Shown piece by piece: positions 42,985-51,658 of a stretch of 64,000 nucleotides of DNA. The translations under genes were made by a program, and so were the position numbers. The stretch is taken from the NCBI RefSeq assembly GCF_007993035.1, contig NZ_VOOS01000005.1:174897-238896 (forward strand), given 5' to 3'. The notes under the pieces are model-generated. The model was given only the letters and a program-made list of their open reading frames with translations. It made no database searches and was not told the DNA's origin. Source of the stretch: Vicingus serpentipes. Lineage in GTDB: Bacteria > Bacteroidota > Bacteroidia > Flavobacteriales_E > Vicingaceae. Every line of letters begins with the position of its first letter. Position 1 is the stretch's first letter.

Positions 42985-45900
42985 TTAATCTGCATAAACT
43001 AAATGACCACTAAACCAAGATTCATCTCCTGCTCCAGTCATTAAAAGTGGGCCACCTCCATTTAAAACATAAACGTTAACTTGTATTTTATCGTTTGCAC
43101 TTAAACGAATTGTAGATGAAACAGTATTTGTTACTTTTTCACTATTTTTTATTGGCTGTTTAGAGGAATATAATGTAACCCCATTAACTAATAAGTCAAC
43201 TACTGTTATTTCATCTGGACCTCCTCCTGTATCAGAAAATAGAACACTTGCATTAAAAGTATAAACCCCATTAACAGGAGCAGTAAAACTGTACTGGCCG
43301 GCTGAAGCATTAAAATTCCCTCCTTCATCAAAATTTACTGCATCAAATTGACATAAAATTGGATTAGTATCGACTGATATTGAAGCTCCTCTAGCTTCAA
43401 AAGCTACTGCATTTGGTTTCCATGTTGCATTACCAGCTGCATCAGATGTTAGTACTTTACCAGCTCCTTCAGTTCCGTCAGTCAATTTAAATGTTCCATT
43501 CACATCTAGTTTGGCAGTTGGTATAACTACACCGACACCAATATCTCCGTTAAAATAATTTCTATCCTCTCCAAAAGAATAAACACCATACTTTGTTCCT
43601 GTTCCATTGTTTTGTAAATATAAGCCATAAACAGTTCCTGCTGATGTACCTGCTGATGAAACATGAAGACCATACTTATTTCCTGTTCCTGTTCCTCCAG
43701 TGTTAACCTTAAGCCCATAGTTGTCTCCAGAGTTTCCTGTAGCTGTAAAATCTCCTGCAATATTTGAACTCGTACTATTTCTTGCATTAGCATTTACACC
43801 CCTATTAAAACCAGAACCTGCACCTTCAGCAGCAGCCCAAACACCAATTTGATTACCTGTTCCTGTCCCTGTAACTGCACCGTAAATTGCTGTTTTTGAA
43901 GTGTTTGTTGCAGAAACTAAAACTTGAGAGCCTACAGAACCACCAGGAGTTGATGGTGTTCCATCAGTTAAGTTTTCAACAGTAAAAGCAGTGTTATTAG
44001 CTACATTATTATCAATATTAAATCCAAAAGTTGATGTTGAATTAAATGTTAAGGTATTTGCTGCTTGTGAAACAGTAGTTGCTCCACTTAAATTTCCAGA
44101 TCCTGTATAAAGGCTAGTTACAGAAGCAGGTGTTTGCCATGAAGTATTTCCAGCAGCGTCAGTTGTCATTACTTGACCAGAAGCAGTTCCGTCTGCTGAT
44201 GGTAAATTATAAGGTTTTACACCATCATCAATTCTTATTGTACCATTTAATACATGAAGTTTTTGAGTTGGATTTGTAATTCCAATACCTACATTTCCAG
44301 TAGATGTTATTCTCATTAATTCAGCACTTGCAGTACTACTTGTAGCTGTGTAAAAAGCGTGATGACCGTTAGCCTGATACCTTAATAAACCTCCATTAAT
44401 ACCAAAACCAAAGAATTCATGGTCATTGTTGGCTGCTTCAAATAATACAATTTTTCGATTGGTTAACGCAGTACCAAATTGAAGAGGAGCATGAGGTGTT
44501 GATGTTCCTATCCCAACATTTTCATTAACAAAAACATCTCCTGCAGCGAAAAAACCAGCCCAATTGGTAGCTCCACCAGAAACATTTGAATAAACACCAT
44601 ACTGAGTTCCTGTTCCGTTAAGCACAACAGAATACAATCCATACTTTGCTCCCGAAGATGTTCCATTTACATCTGCTCTAAACCCGAATTGATCAGAAGT
44701 AGATGTTCCATTTACTTCAGAACGAACCCCATAAATTAAAGCTCCTTGTGTGTTTACGTTTCTAAAATAACCTCCATATGAAACACCTGTTGCAGAAGAT
44801 GAATTTTGCCCATAAACTCCATAAGTAACTCCTGACCCTGCACCACCTACAGATGAAAATATACCTGTTCCATTAGATGTTCCTGATGCAGTAGCATTTG
44901 TAGAAATTGCAGTATTTGCAACACCTGCATTTGATGCTCCAGCATATATCCCTGTATTATTCCCCGTTGTATTTCCTCCTATTGCTTCTAAATAGGCACC
45001 ATATTTATCACCCGTCCCAGTTCCAGCATTTTCTGCTTTTATAGCGTAAGTGAAATTTGAACTATTATTTGTATTAGAAATTTCAACAGAAATATCCTCT
45101 ACGGTATTATCAACATCTAACCTAGCTGATGGAGACGTAGTTCCTATACCCATATTCCCTAACTCATTTATGTTTACAAAATCAAATAGTGAAGCGGTTG
45201 GGCCATCTGCACCACCTTTAATGTGAAAGCCTGTATTATCTACATTTAATTCCCAATCGTAAGCAGAAGTATTTGTTTTTTCCATTCGCAATGTTGTAGA
45301 AGATGCCGTAGATAACGTTAATAATTGAGATGGAGTTGCTGTTCCTATTCCTACATTTCCTGTACTATAATGAATATTAGGTGAAGCGTCTATCCATAAA
45401 GAAGAGCCTGAAGGTGCAATCCAGCTCATGTTTCCAGTTCCATCTGTACTCATTATTTCTCCAGGGTTTCCATGATCTACTGGCAGAGTGAACATTAAAT
45501 TTGACGAAGGAGATGTTGATGCTCTTAATCCTGTGGATTGACCACCTCCATTAAAAATAATAGCAGGATTTCCAAATCCGGAATTATTTTGCAAATAAAT
45601 CGATGTATCAGAACTTGAAGAAATGGTTAAACCATCCTTATTGGTTGTAATTCTAGCTCTAGAAGTATCAATTGAAAAAGAAGCTAGCGGTGAAGAAGCA
45701 CTTGAACCTGCAGCTCCATTTCCATATATTTCAATCCCATACTCATAACCTCCCATATATGAAGCTACTCCTGTTCCATTTGTTGTACGAATCCAATCAG
45801 ATCCATTAAATAATAAATTGTTAGTGTAAAGATTATAGTTAAACCCTCCTGGGCCAGTAATTGAATCTAAATGTAATTGAGGTCCAATTTGAATTTTTGA

Positions 45901-48234
45901 TATAGGATTTATCGTCCCAATGCCAACCTTACTATTAATAGAAGTAGGATGTAATGTGTCGCCTACTTGAGTCCAAGGGCTAGCCGATGCAGCAGAACCC
46001 CAATAAGTGTTTCCTGCTGCATCTGTAGTTAATACTTCTCCAGGATTTACACCATCTGTAACTGGAAAAGAGTATGGACTTCCTGAACCGTTATCGATAG
46101 TTAATGTATCATGCAGTGTAGTTGTCCCAAAAACATCCATTAAAGAACTGTTCGCTGCTAAAATTCCTTTTCCTATTGCTAAGTTTCCATTTCCATAAGA
46201 AATAATATGGCTTCTATATGTAGTTCCGTCAAAATAATTTACACTCCATCCAGCAAAAGCATCTGATGAATTTGTTTGTGCTCCAATTTCCCAATACTTA
46301 TTAGCAATGGAATTGTTTGACATTTTAACTCTGTTTAGGTTTCCTGTTGTTTCTCTTAAATGCATAGTTGGTTCTGCTGTTGAAGCAGAATGATTTACAA
46401 CAAATTTACCGCCACCTGCTGGTAAGCCATTTATTCCAACATTACCTGTTGTGCTAATCGTCAGGTTATTAGAGTTAGTTCCTCCTCCTAGATTTAAACC
46501 TGTTGACCCTGCGCCTACATATCCATAATTAACAGGTGTTGTAGCTGTAGAACCTAAAAATTTAATTCCAGTGCCATTTGTACCAGTATGTTCTATATTA
46601 ATATTAGTTCCTAAAAATCCACCATTAGAAAAAACAGCTGTAGAATTCATAGCTCCTCCACTAAACGTAAGCGTATTTGCATTTTGATAAACTGTTGTTG
46701 GTCCTGATAGCGTGTCAGAACCCGAGTAAATTCCATTACCATCTGAAGAACTTGGCAGTTGAACAAAGCCTCCATTGCTCAAAAATAAAGTATCGTTAGA
46801 AATAGATAAAACCTGTAGTTCATTTATTGCTGAAGTATCGTTATCTATTACCATTAACGGATTCAAAACTGTTCCACTTCCCGTAATATTTGCTCCAGTT
46901 ACATTTACAGTATCATTTCCCCAGTTATCAGATGAATTTGGTAATTGCCACTCAGCATTACCAAAAGCATCCATTGCTGTAAGAACTGCTCCAGCTACAG
47001 CTCCATCACTTATTGTAATACTGTCCGTTTGTGTTCTTCCAATAATGTCAAGGCTTGTTGTTGGAATAGTTGTTCCTACTCCAATATTACCATTATTTAA
47101 TATCGTTAATCTATCAGTTAAATTTGTTCTTAAATAAATATCTGAAGCGTCGATTAAAGTTGCTCCTGAAGCTTCAATGTTTAATTGCCCTGGTGCAACT
47201 ATATCAGAGTTCCCTGTTCCAACAAATTCTATATCACTTGTATTTGCATTGTCTATTGTTAAAGGAGATGTTGGGGTTGATGTTCCTATTCCAACCATGT
47301 CAGTTGTGTTATAAACAACTCCTGATCCTTGTGTCCAATCTGTATCGCCAGTAGCTGATGGCAAAGCGACAAATCCACCATTAGTTAAAAAGATAGTATC
47401 GCTTGTTGCATTTAATGATAATAGTTGAATTTCATTAGTTGGATCAGCATCAGCATCTCCAATATTGATTATAGTATCGTTTGACAAACTAACCCCATTA
47501 CCTGCAAAATAGGTTGTTCCTCCTGAACCTGCTGGCCCAGTTAAATCATTTGTTGTATAAGTTGTTGAATTAGAATAATAAATTGTTAACGTACCATCCG
47601 CGTTATGGATAGTTGAATCTATTCCTACTCCATCATTTCCGTTTAATCCGTTAGCTCCATCTGCTCCATTACATATATAATAACTTATTGGTGTTTCTCC
47701 TGATGACAATAACCCATCATCATTTAAGTCTAACCATGATTGTATAAAATAACCTCCATTAGTACAGTTTACTCCTGCAGGTTCTGCAACTGAACTAATT
47801 AAACTATTATGACCATCTACTCCTGGCACTCCACTTGTTGCTGTTTTTGCATGTAAGGCATAAGGCACAGATAATAACTGTGTTGCTGGCATAACATCTC
47901 CATCTACTGTTACTTGTAAGTAAAATATTGAGCTACCCCAGTTAATCGTTGAAAAATTACCACTATTAACCGATCCTAATCCAATTTCTGATGTAAATAA
48001 ACCAAATTGATTAGTTGTTTCAGCATGTGTTTCTGAATAGACAACAGTACCACTTGATGACCCTTGCAAAACAGCATATTGTACCGAAATAGACTGATTT
48101 ACCATTGGTACACCAGCTACATTTCTAGCTACTGCCTGATAATTTATGGCCTCGGGTGGACTTTGTGCAAAAATTGACAATGAAAATAACTGTACAAAAA
48201 GGATAAGTACAAGAATTGAAACTATTTTTTGCAT
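42985..48234 (-). CDS. Giant fibre-like surface protein with C-terminal C1q-like domain
   Basis: A 1749-residue paralogue of the next gene and the first gene of the fibre operon. A signal peptide (1-23) is followed by the shared N-terminal domain (about 24-135). The repetitive shaft has at least seven VGIGTxxP-type motifs and long Gly/Thr/Asn/Ser-rich runs (about 1100-1260), in which TGxKYGxYxxVxG units of about 15-25 residues recur. The last 140 residues (1610-1749) look like a C1q/TNF-type jelly roll: FEARGASISV, FDAVNFDEGGNFN, GQYSFTAPVNGVYTFNASV and the terminal WFSGHLVYA. C1q heads trimerise and bind ligands, so this is a plausible trimeric adhesin tip. No T9SS sorting domain is visible. 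Confidence 0.9.
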   Translation of the reverse strand: MQKIVSILVLILFVQLFSLSIFAQSPPEAINYQAVARNVAGVPMVNQSISVQYAVLQGSSSGTVVYSETHAETTNQFGLFTSEIGLGSVNSGNFSTINWGSSIFYLQVTVDGDVMPATQLLSVPYALHAKTATSGVPGVDGHNSLISSVAEPAGVNCTNGGYFIQSWLDLNDDGLLSSGETPISYYICNGADGANGLNGNDGVGIDSTIHNADGTLTIYYSNSTTYTTNDLTGPAGSGGTTYFAGNGVSLSNDTIINIGDADADPTNEIQLLSLNATSDTIFLTNGGFVALPSATGDTDWTQGSGVVYNTTDMVGIGTSTPTSPLTIDNANTSDIEFVGTGNSDIVAPGQLNIEASGATLIDASDIYLRTNLTDRLTILNNGNIGVGTTIPTTSLDIIGRTQTDSITISDGAVAGAVLTAMDAFGNAEWQLPNSSDNWGNDTVNVTGANITGSGTVLNPLMVIDNDTSAINELQVLSISNDTLFLSNGGFVQLPSSSDGNGIYSGSDTLSGPTTVYQNANTLTFSGGAMNSTAVFSNGGFLGTNINIEHTGTNGTGIKFLGSTATTPVNYGYVGAGSTGLNLGGGTNSNNLTISTTGNVGINGLPAGGGKFVVNHSASTAEPTMHLRETTGNLNRVKMSNNSIANKYWEIGAQTNSSDAFAGWSVNYFDGTTYRSHIISYGNGNLAIGKGILAANSSLMDVFGTTTLHDTLTIDNGSGSPYSFPVTDGVNPGEVLTTDAAGNTYWGSAASASPWTQVGDTLHPTSINSKVGIGTINPISKIQIGPQLHLDSITGPGGFNYNLYTNNLLFNGSDWIRTTNGTGVASYMGGYEYGIEIYGNGAAGSSASSPLASFSIDTSRARITTNKDGLTISSSSDTSIYLQNNSGFGNPAIIFNGGGQSTGLRASTSPSSNLMFTLPVDHGNPGEIMSTDGTGNMSWIAPSGSSLWIDASPNIHYSTGNVGIGTATPSQLLTLSTASSTTLRMEKTNTSAYDWELNVDNTGFHIKGGADGPTASLFDFVNINELGNMGIGTTSPSARLDVDNTVEDISVEISNTNNSSNFTYAIKAENAGTGTGDKYGAYLEAIGGNTTGNNTGIYAGASNAGVANTAISTNATASGTSNGTGIFSSVGGAGSGVTYGVYGQNSSSATGVSYGGYFRNVNTQGALIYGVRSEVNGTSTSDQFGFRADVNGTSSGAKYGLYSVVLNGTGTQYGVYSNVSGGATNWAGFFAAGDVFVNENVGIGTSTPHAPLQFGTALTNRKIVLFEAANNDHEFFGFGINGGLLRYQANGHHAFYTATSSTASAELMRITSTGNVGIGITNPTQKLHVLNGTIRIDDGVKPYNLPSADGTASGQVMTTDAAGNTSWQTPASVTSLYTGSGNLSGATTVSQAANTLTFNSTSTFGFNIDNNVANNTAFTVENLTDGTPSTPGGSVGSQVLVSATNTSKTAIYGAVTGTGTGNQIGVWAAAEGAGSGFNRGVNANARNSTSSNIAGDFTATGNSGDNYGLKVNTGGTGTGNKYGLHVSSAGTSAGTVYGLYLQNNGTGTKYGVYSFGEDRNYFNGDIGVGVVIPTAKLDVNGTFKLTDGTEGAGKVLTSDAAGNATWKPNAVAFEARGASISVDTNPILCQFDAVNFDEGGNFNASAGQYSFTAPVNGVYTFNASVLFSDTGGGPDEITVVDLLVNGVTLYSSKQPIKNSEKVTNTVSSTIRLSANDKIQVNVYVLNGGGPLLMTGAGDESWFSGHLVYAD
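47851..48174 (-). repeat. Near-identical 324-bp block shared with the paralogous fibre gene (copy 2)
   Basis: The matching block in the 1749-residue fibre gene. The DNA identity is higher than that of the rest of the two genes, including at silent positions, which suggests recent duplication or gene conversion. Confidence 0.9.
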
Positions 48235-48263
48235 TAATCGAAATTTTATTAGTGTTGAACTAA

Positions 48264-48295
48264 CAAATGTAAGATTCTAACTAATACCAGTCAAA
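48264..48295 (-). promoter_or_regulatory. Consensus promoter of the fibre/T9SS/cyclase operon
   Basis: On the minus strand TTTG (48295-48292), a 20-nt spacer and TACATTTG (48271-48264) match both consensus elements of the primary Bacteroidota sigma factor. The predicted leader to the ATG at 48234 is about 25 nt. No terminator separates it from the upstream phosphatase gene. Confidence 0.75.
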
Positions 48296-48331
48296 TTTAA
48301 AAATGCTTAAAAACGATGTAATTTTTTGACC

Positions 48332-50146
48332 TTAAGAGATATGCATTCCTATCACGAGGATGTCATCAACTTGCTCAAGTGGACCTTTCCAAGTCTCAAC
48401 TGTAGAATCCAAGTGATCTCTTTGTTTTGACATTGTTTTTCCAACTAATCCAAGCAAACAATCTCTAAATTGTTTATACATAAACTTCTTACCTTTTGGA
48501 CCACCAAATTGATCTGCATAGCCATCAGAAAAAACATAAATATAATCGTCTTTTTCTAATTGAATAACGTGATTAGTATATGTTTTAGGCTCATCGTCAA
48601 AATAAGAACCTATAGGAAACTTATCAGCTTTAATCTGCTCGACATCATTGTTGCGGATTAAGTAAAGAGGATTAAATGCTCCAGCGTATTCTAGTTTTTT
48701 AGTTTTAGCATCATAACTACAAAGCGCTAAATCCATGCCATCTTTAGTTGTTGCTCCTGAAGAATTTCTGTGTAAAGTTTGGCTAATTTCTTTGTTTAAA
48801 GAATCTAATATAGTTGCAGGAGTATCAAATTGAGTTAACGCATTATTTAATGCATTATACCCAACAATACTCATAAATGCACCAGGAACGCCATGCCCAG
48901 TACAATCAACTGCAGCAAAATATGTTTTTCCATTCTTTTCTCCCATCCAGTAAAAATCTCCAGATACAATATCTTTAGGCTTATATAAAACAAATGAATT
49001 TGGTAAAATATTTTTTACCAATTCGTCTGGAGGTAAAATAGCTTCCTGCAAACGCTTAGCATATTTTATACTATCAGTTACTTCAGTATATAATTCACTA
49101 ATTTTTTCATTTTGAACTTCAATTTCTTCCTTCTGCTTAACAACTTCTGCAGTTCTCTCAACAACTTTTTGTTCTAAAACTCTTTCATTTTCAGCTAAAT
49201 CAACACGCATTTTTAAAAGTGCATGTCCTAACTCATCCTCAGAACTTAATGGCTCATAATTAGTAGAGAATTGACCACTACCAACATCGTTTGCAAAATC
49301 TTTTGTGCTTTTAAGTCCTAAAACCAACCTATTCAAAGCATTTGTCATTTCTCCAATCTCATCACTTCTTTCTTTTAACTTTTTGGTAGGAAAAACACCC
49401 CTACTTAAATCTAACAAAATATGTTTTAATCGATAAATTGGTTTAACAATTGTCCTTGTGGTAAATAGAGCAATTAACACACCTCCCACAACTAGGGCTA
49501 TACCAAGGATTCTAAAGAGTTGTTTTAGAAAACTAAATGAAGTAAGCATTGTTGCAGTTACTTCATCTGATTGAAATTTTTGATTCGCAATTAAATCATT
49601 TAATTGAAAAAGAATCTCATTTGTTTTTAGATTGATATCCCCTCCTTCTCCAACCATAAAATTGGCTAAAAACTTACTTTGAGAATCTTCATAACTAACC
49701 CAATCAGGCAGAAGCATTTTCACTTCTTCATGAAGTTCAAATAGCTCATCTAAGTTAACAAATACTGCTTTTATTTTTTTTCGATCTTTTTCGGACCAAT
49801 GAATTGCTAATTCTTTTATCCTTTTTTTAAGAAACGGATAATCCCGTGAACTTATTCTATTTAACTTTTGCTTTTCAGGATCATCAGCTTGAGATTGTTG
49901 GTAAATCCAATTAGAAATCAACATCTTTGACCTCACTGTTAAAAGCTTCAACTCTTCTAATGAAGCAACAGTTGGGTTGTTAACAGTAGTGATTTCTTCA
50001 TTAATTTCAATACTAGCGTTTAACGTCTGGTAAGTTGTATAAAAAACTACCACTACACAAAACAGCAAAACCCCGAAACCTGTACCTATTTTTTTACCTA
50101 TTGTAAACCTGAACGCCATTTTTAAGAATGATTTTTTACTTTTCAT
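48332..50146 (-). CDS. HAMP-linked SpoIIE-type protein serine phosphatase
   Basis: A membrane sensor with a PP2C output. A first membrane helix (about 22-40), a helical periplasmic domain (about 45-200), a second helix (about 210-230), HAMP (about 230-285), a coiled coil with ERTAEVVKQKEEIEVQN, and a SpoIIE/RsbU phosphatase domain (last 240 residues) are visible. The metal residues are in GDFYW, AAVDCTGHGVPGAFMS, KDGMDLALC, SDGYADQFGG and VDDILVIGM. Such enzymes dephosphorylate anti-anti-sigma (STAS) proteins; none is in the window. Start: 50146 overlaps the upstream stop by 11 bp; 50158 and 50119 are in-frame alternatives. It is the third gene of the YfiR operon. Confidence 0.92.
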   Translation of the reverse strand: MKSKKSFLKMAFRFTIGKKIGTGFGVLLFCVVVVFYTTYQTLNASIEINEEITTVNNPTVASLEELKLLTVRSKMLISNWIYQQSQADDPEKQKLNRISSRDYPFLKKRIKELAIHWSEKDRKKIKAVFVNLDELFELHEEVKMLLPDWVSYEDSQSKFLANFMVGEGGDINLKTNEILFQLNDLIANQKFQSDEVTATMLTSFSFLKQLFRILGIALVVGGVLIALFTTRTIVKPIYRLKHILLDLSRGVFPTKKLKERSDEIGEMTNALNRLVLGLKSTKDFANDVGSGQFSTNYEPLSSEDELGHALLKMRVDLAENERVLEQKVVERTAEVVKQKEEIEVQNEKISELYTEVTDSIKYAKRLQEAILPPDELVKNILPNSFVLYKPKDIVSGDFYWMGEKNGKTYFAAVDCTGHGVPGAFMSIVGYNALNNALTQFDTPATILDSLNKEISQTLHRNSSGATTKDGMDLALCSYDAKTKKLEYAGAFNPLYLIRNNDVEQIKADKFPIGSYFDDEPKTYTNHVIQLEKDDYIYVFSDGYADQFGGPKGKKFMYKQFRDCLLGLVGKTMSKQRDHLDSTVETWKGPLEQVDDILVIGMHIS

Positions 50147-51035
50147 CAGTAGACTCAAGTTCTTCTAATTCTTTCTTATAAATTGTCTCCTTTTCTTCAT
50201 CGTTCAGCCCATGAAAAATATTACCTAACCCTATCAAAGTCTCTCTTCGGTTATAGCCTAATTCATATGATTTTTTCATGTGAGGCAAAGCTTTTAAAAA
50301 CAAATCAATACATACATCTTGTAATTCATTTAGTCGCTCTAAATCCATATCATAATCCATATTATTAATAATATCCGCTGCATCATTATAATATAATATT
50401 CCAACATTATAATGAGCACTTCCATTATTTGAATCTAAAGCTAATACCTCTTTATAGATTAATCGAATTTGGTCTTTTTTAGCTGAATCTAGTGCATTAT
50501 TTTGCTGTGCGTATTGATTAAGCATTGACGCTAAAGCTAATTTAAATTTTACATCTTGAGATATTAATTCAGCATCAGGATTTGACAATTTCATTGTTTC
50601 TTTAAACTTATCAAAATTTCCTTCTGCTAACTCATAAGTTTCAGGTGTAAGAGAACGAGCAGCATCATTATATAATGTAGAAGCTAAATAGTTTAACATT
50701 TTAGAAGAACTTTCAGTAAATTCCTTGTCTTTATCAGTCTCCATTAATTTTTTCAAAGCATCAATTGCCTCTAGTCTGAAATTAGAATTTTTATCGTCTT
50801 TTTGTCTCTTTTTATATAACTCTTTGTAAATAAACCCTTTATAATAAAATGTTTTAGCTTGACTACTTATAGTTGAATCTACTGATGCTTCATCTATATA
50901 TTTTTTTGCACTATCTAATTCCTCTTTTTGCAAATAAAACAATGCTTTAGACACACCGTCTTTACCTACAAACTGAGCAAAACTAATGTTACAAATTAGC
51001 AGTACTAGAGATAATATGTAAATTCCTTTTTTCAT
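50136..51035 (-). CDS. Periplasmic TPR-like helical protein
   Basis: A 299-residue exported protein with a signal peptide (1-20, ending CNISFAQ). It is predicted almost all-helical, with TPR-like pairs: KALFYLQKEELDSAKKYID, FYYKGFIYKELYKK, SAHYNVGILYYNDAADII and RRETLIGLGNIFHGLND. Such repeats usually hold protein partners. It starts directly after the YfiR stop codon and overlaps the phosphatase gene, so the three proteins probably act together. Possibly the TPR protein passes a signal from YfiR to the phosphatase sensor. No specific name. Confidence 0.85.
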   Translation of the reverse strand: MKKGIYILSLVLLICNISFAQFVGKDGVSKALFYLQKEELDSAKKYIDEASVDSTISSQAKTFYYKGFIYKELYKKRQKDDKNSNFRLEAIDALKKLMETDKDKEFTESSSKMLNYLASTLYNDAARSLTPETYELAEGNFDKFKETMKLSNPDAELISQDVKFKLALASMLNQYAQQNNALDSAKKDQIRLIYKEVLALDSNNGSAHYNVGILYYNDAADIINNMDYDMDLERLNELQDVCIDLFLKALPHMKKSYELGYNRRETLIGLGNIFHGLNDEEKETIYKKELEELESTDEK

Positions 51036-51557
51036 TTATTTAACAGTAAAAGCTAAAGCTTCTAAGCTAGAACTTACTTTTAATTTATATTTTTCTACAT
51101 TTCCTTTGTTCAACTCAAATTTTTGACGATTATCTTTAATTATAAAATTAATTCCAGCACCTTTATCTACAAGTCCTGTTTGCTCAGTAACAATAAGTGT
51201 ACTATTATTTTTTAACGATTTTAATAAGGATGATATTTCTCCACTTTTATCTTTACTTAAGTATAAAATATGGCACTTTGAAATTTCATCTACAGAGCTA
51301 AATTTTTTAACCTGGAGGGATTGATTTGCAACTTTTTTAGTTTGAGTCATTTTTGTTAACTCGCTATAAAGAGGCGATTCTCCTATCACACCTATTGTAA
51401 ACTCTCCCTCCTTATATGAATTTGGCCATTCAATATATTTAGTAAAGTTATAGATAAATACAGCTTTGATTTTTGCATTAGTATCTATTGCTCCCGCTGG
51501 CTTAAATCCTGTATGGATAATAAGCAATGAGAATAATATAAATGCAATTTTTTTCAC
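51036..51557 (-). CDS. YfiR/HmsC-family periplasmic protein, GTG start
   Basis: A 173-residue exported protein of the YfiR (DUF4154) family. After the signal peptide (1-20) come the family motifs KAVFIYNFTKYIEWPN, FTIGVIGESPLYSEL, CHILYLSKDKSGEI and the C-terminal NKGNVEKYKLKVSSSLEALA. The start codon is GTG; MKKIAFILF directly precedes the hydrophobic segment, which supports it. In Pseudomonas YfiR holds the diguanylate cyclase YfiN inactive in the periplasm. Here the neighbours are a TPR protein and a HAMP-SpoIIE phosphatase instead, so the regulated enzyme is probably that phosphatase. Confidence 0.9.
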   Translation of the reverse strand: MKKIAFILFSLLIIHTGFKPAGAIDTNAKIKAVFIYNFTKYIEWPNSYKEGEFTIGVIGESPLYSELTKMTQTKKVANQSLQVKKFSSVDEISKCHILYLSKDKSGEISSLLKSLKNNSTLIVTEQTGLVDKGAGINFIIKDNRQKFELNKGNVEKYKLKVSSSLEALAFTVK

Positions 51558-51658
51558 TGATTAGTTACTTGTCAAATATTAGACCAAAAATTAATTGAGG
51601 AAAGATACTAAAAAAAAATAAATGATAAAGTAATATAAAACCAAAGTAAAGATCTGGA

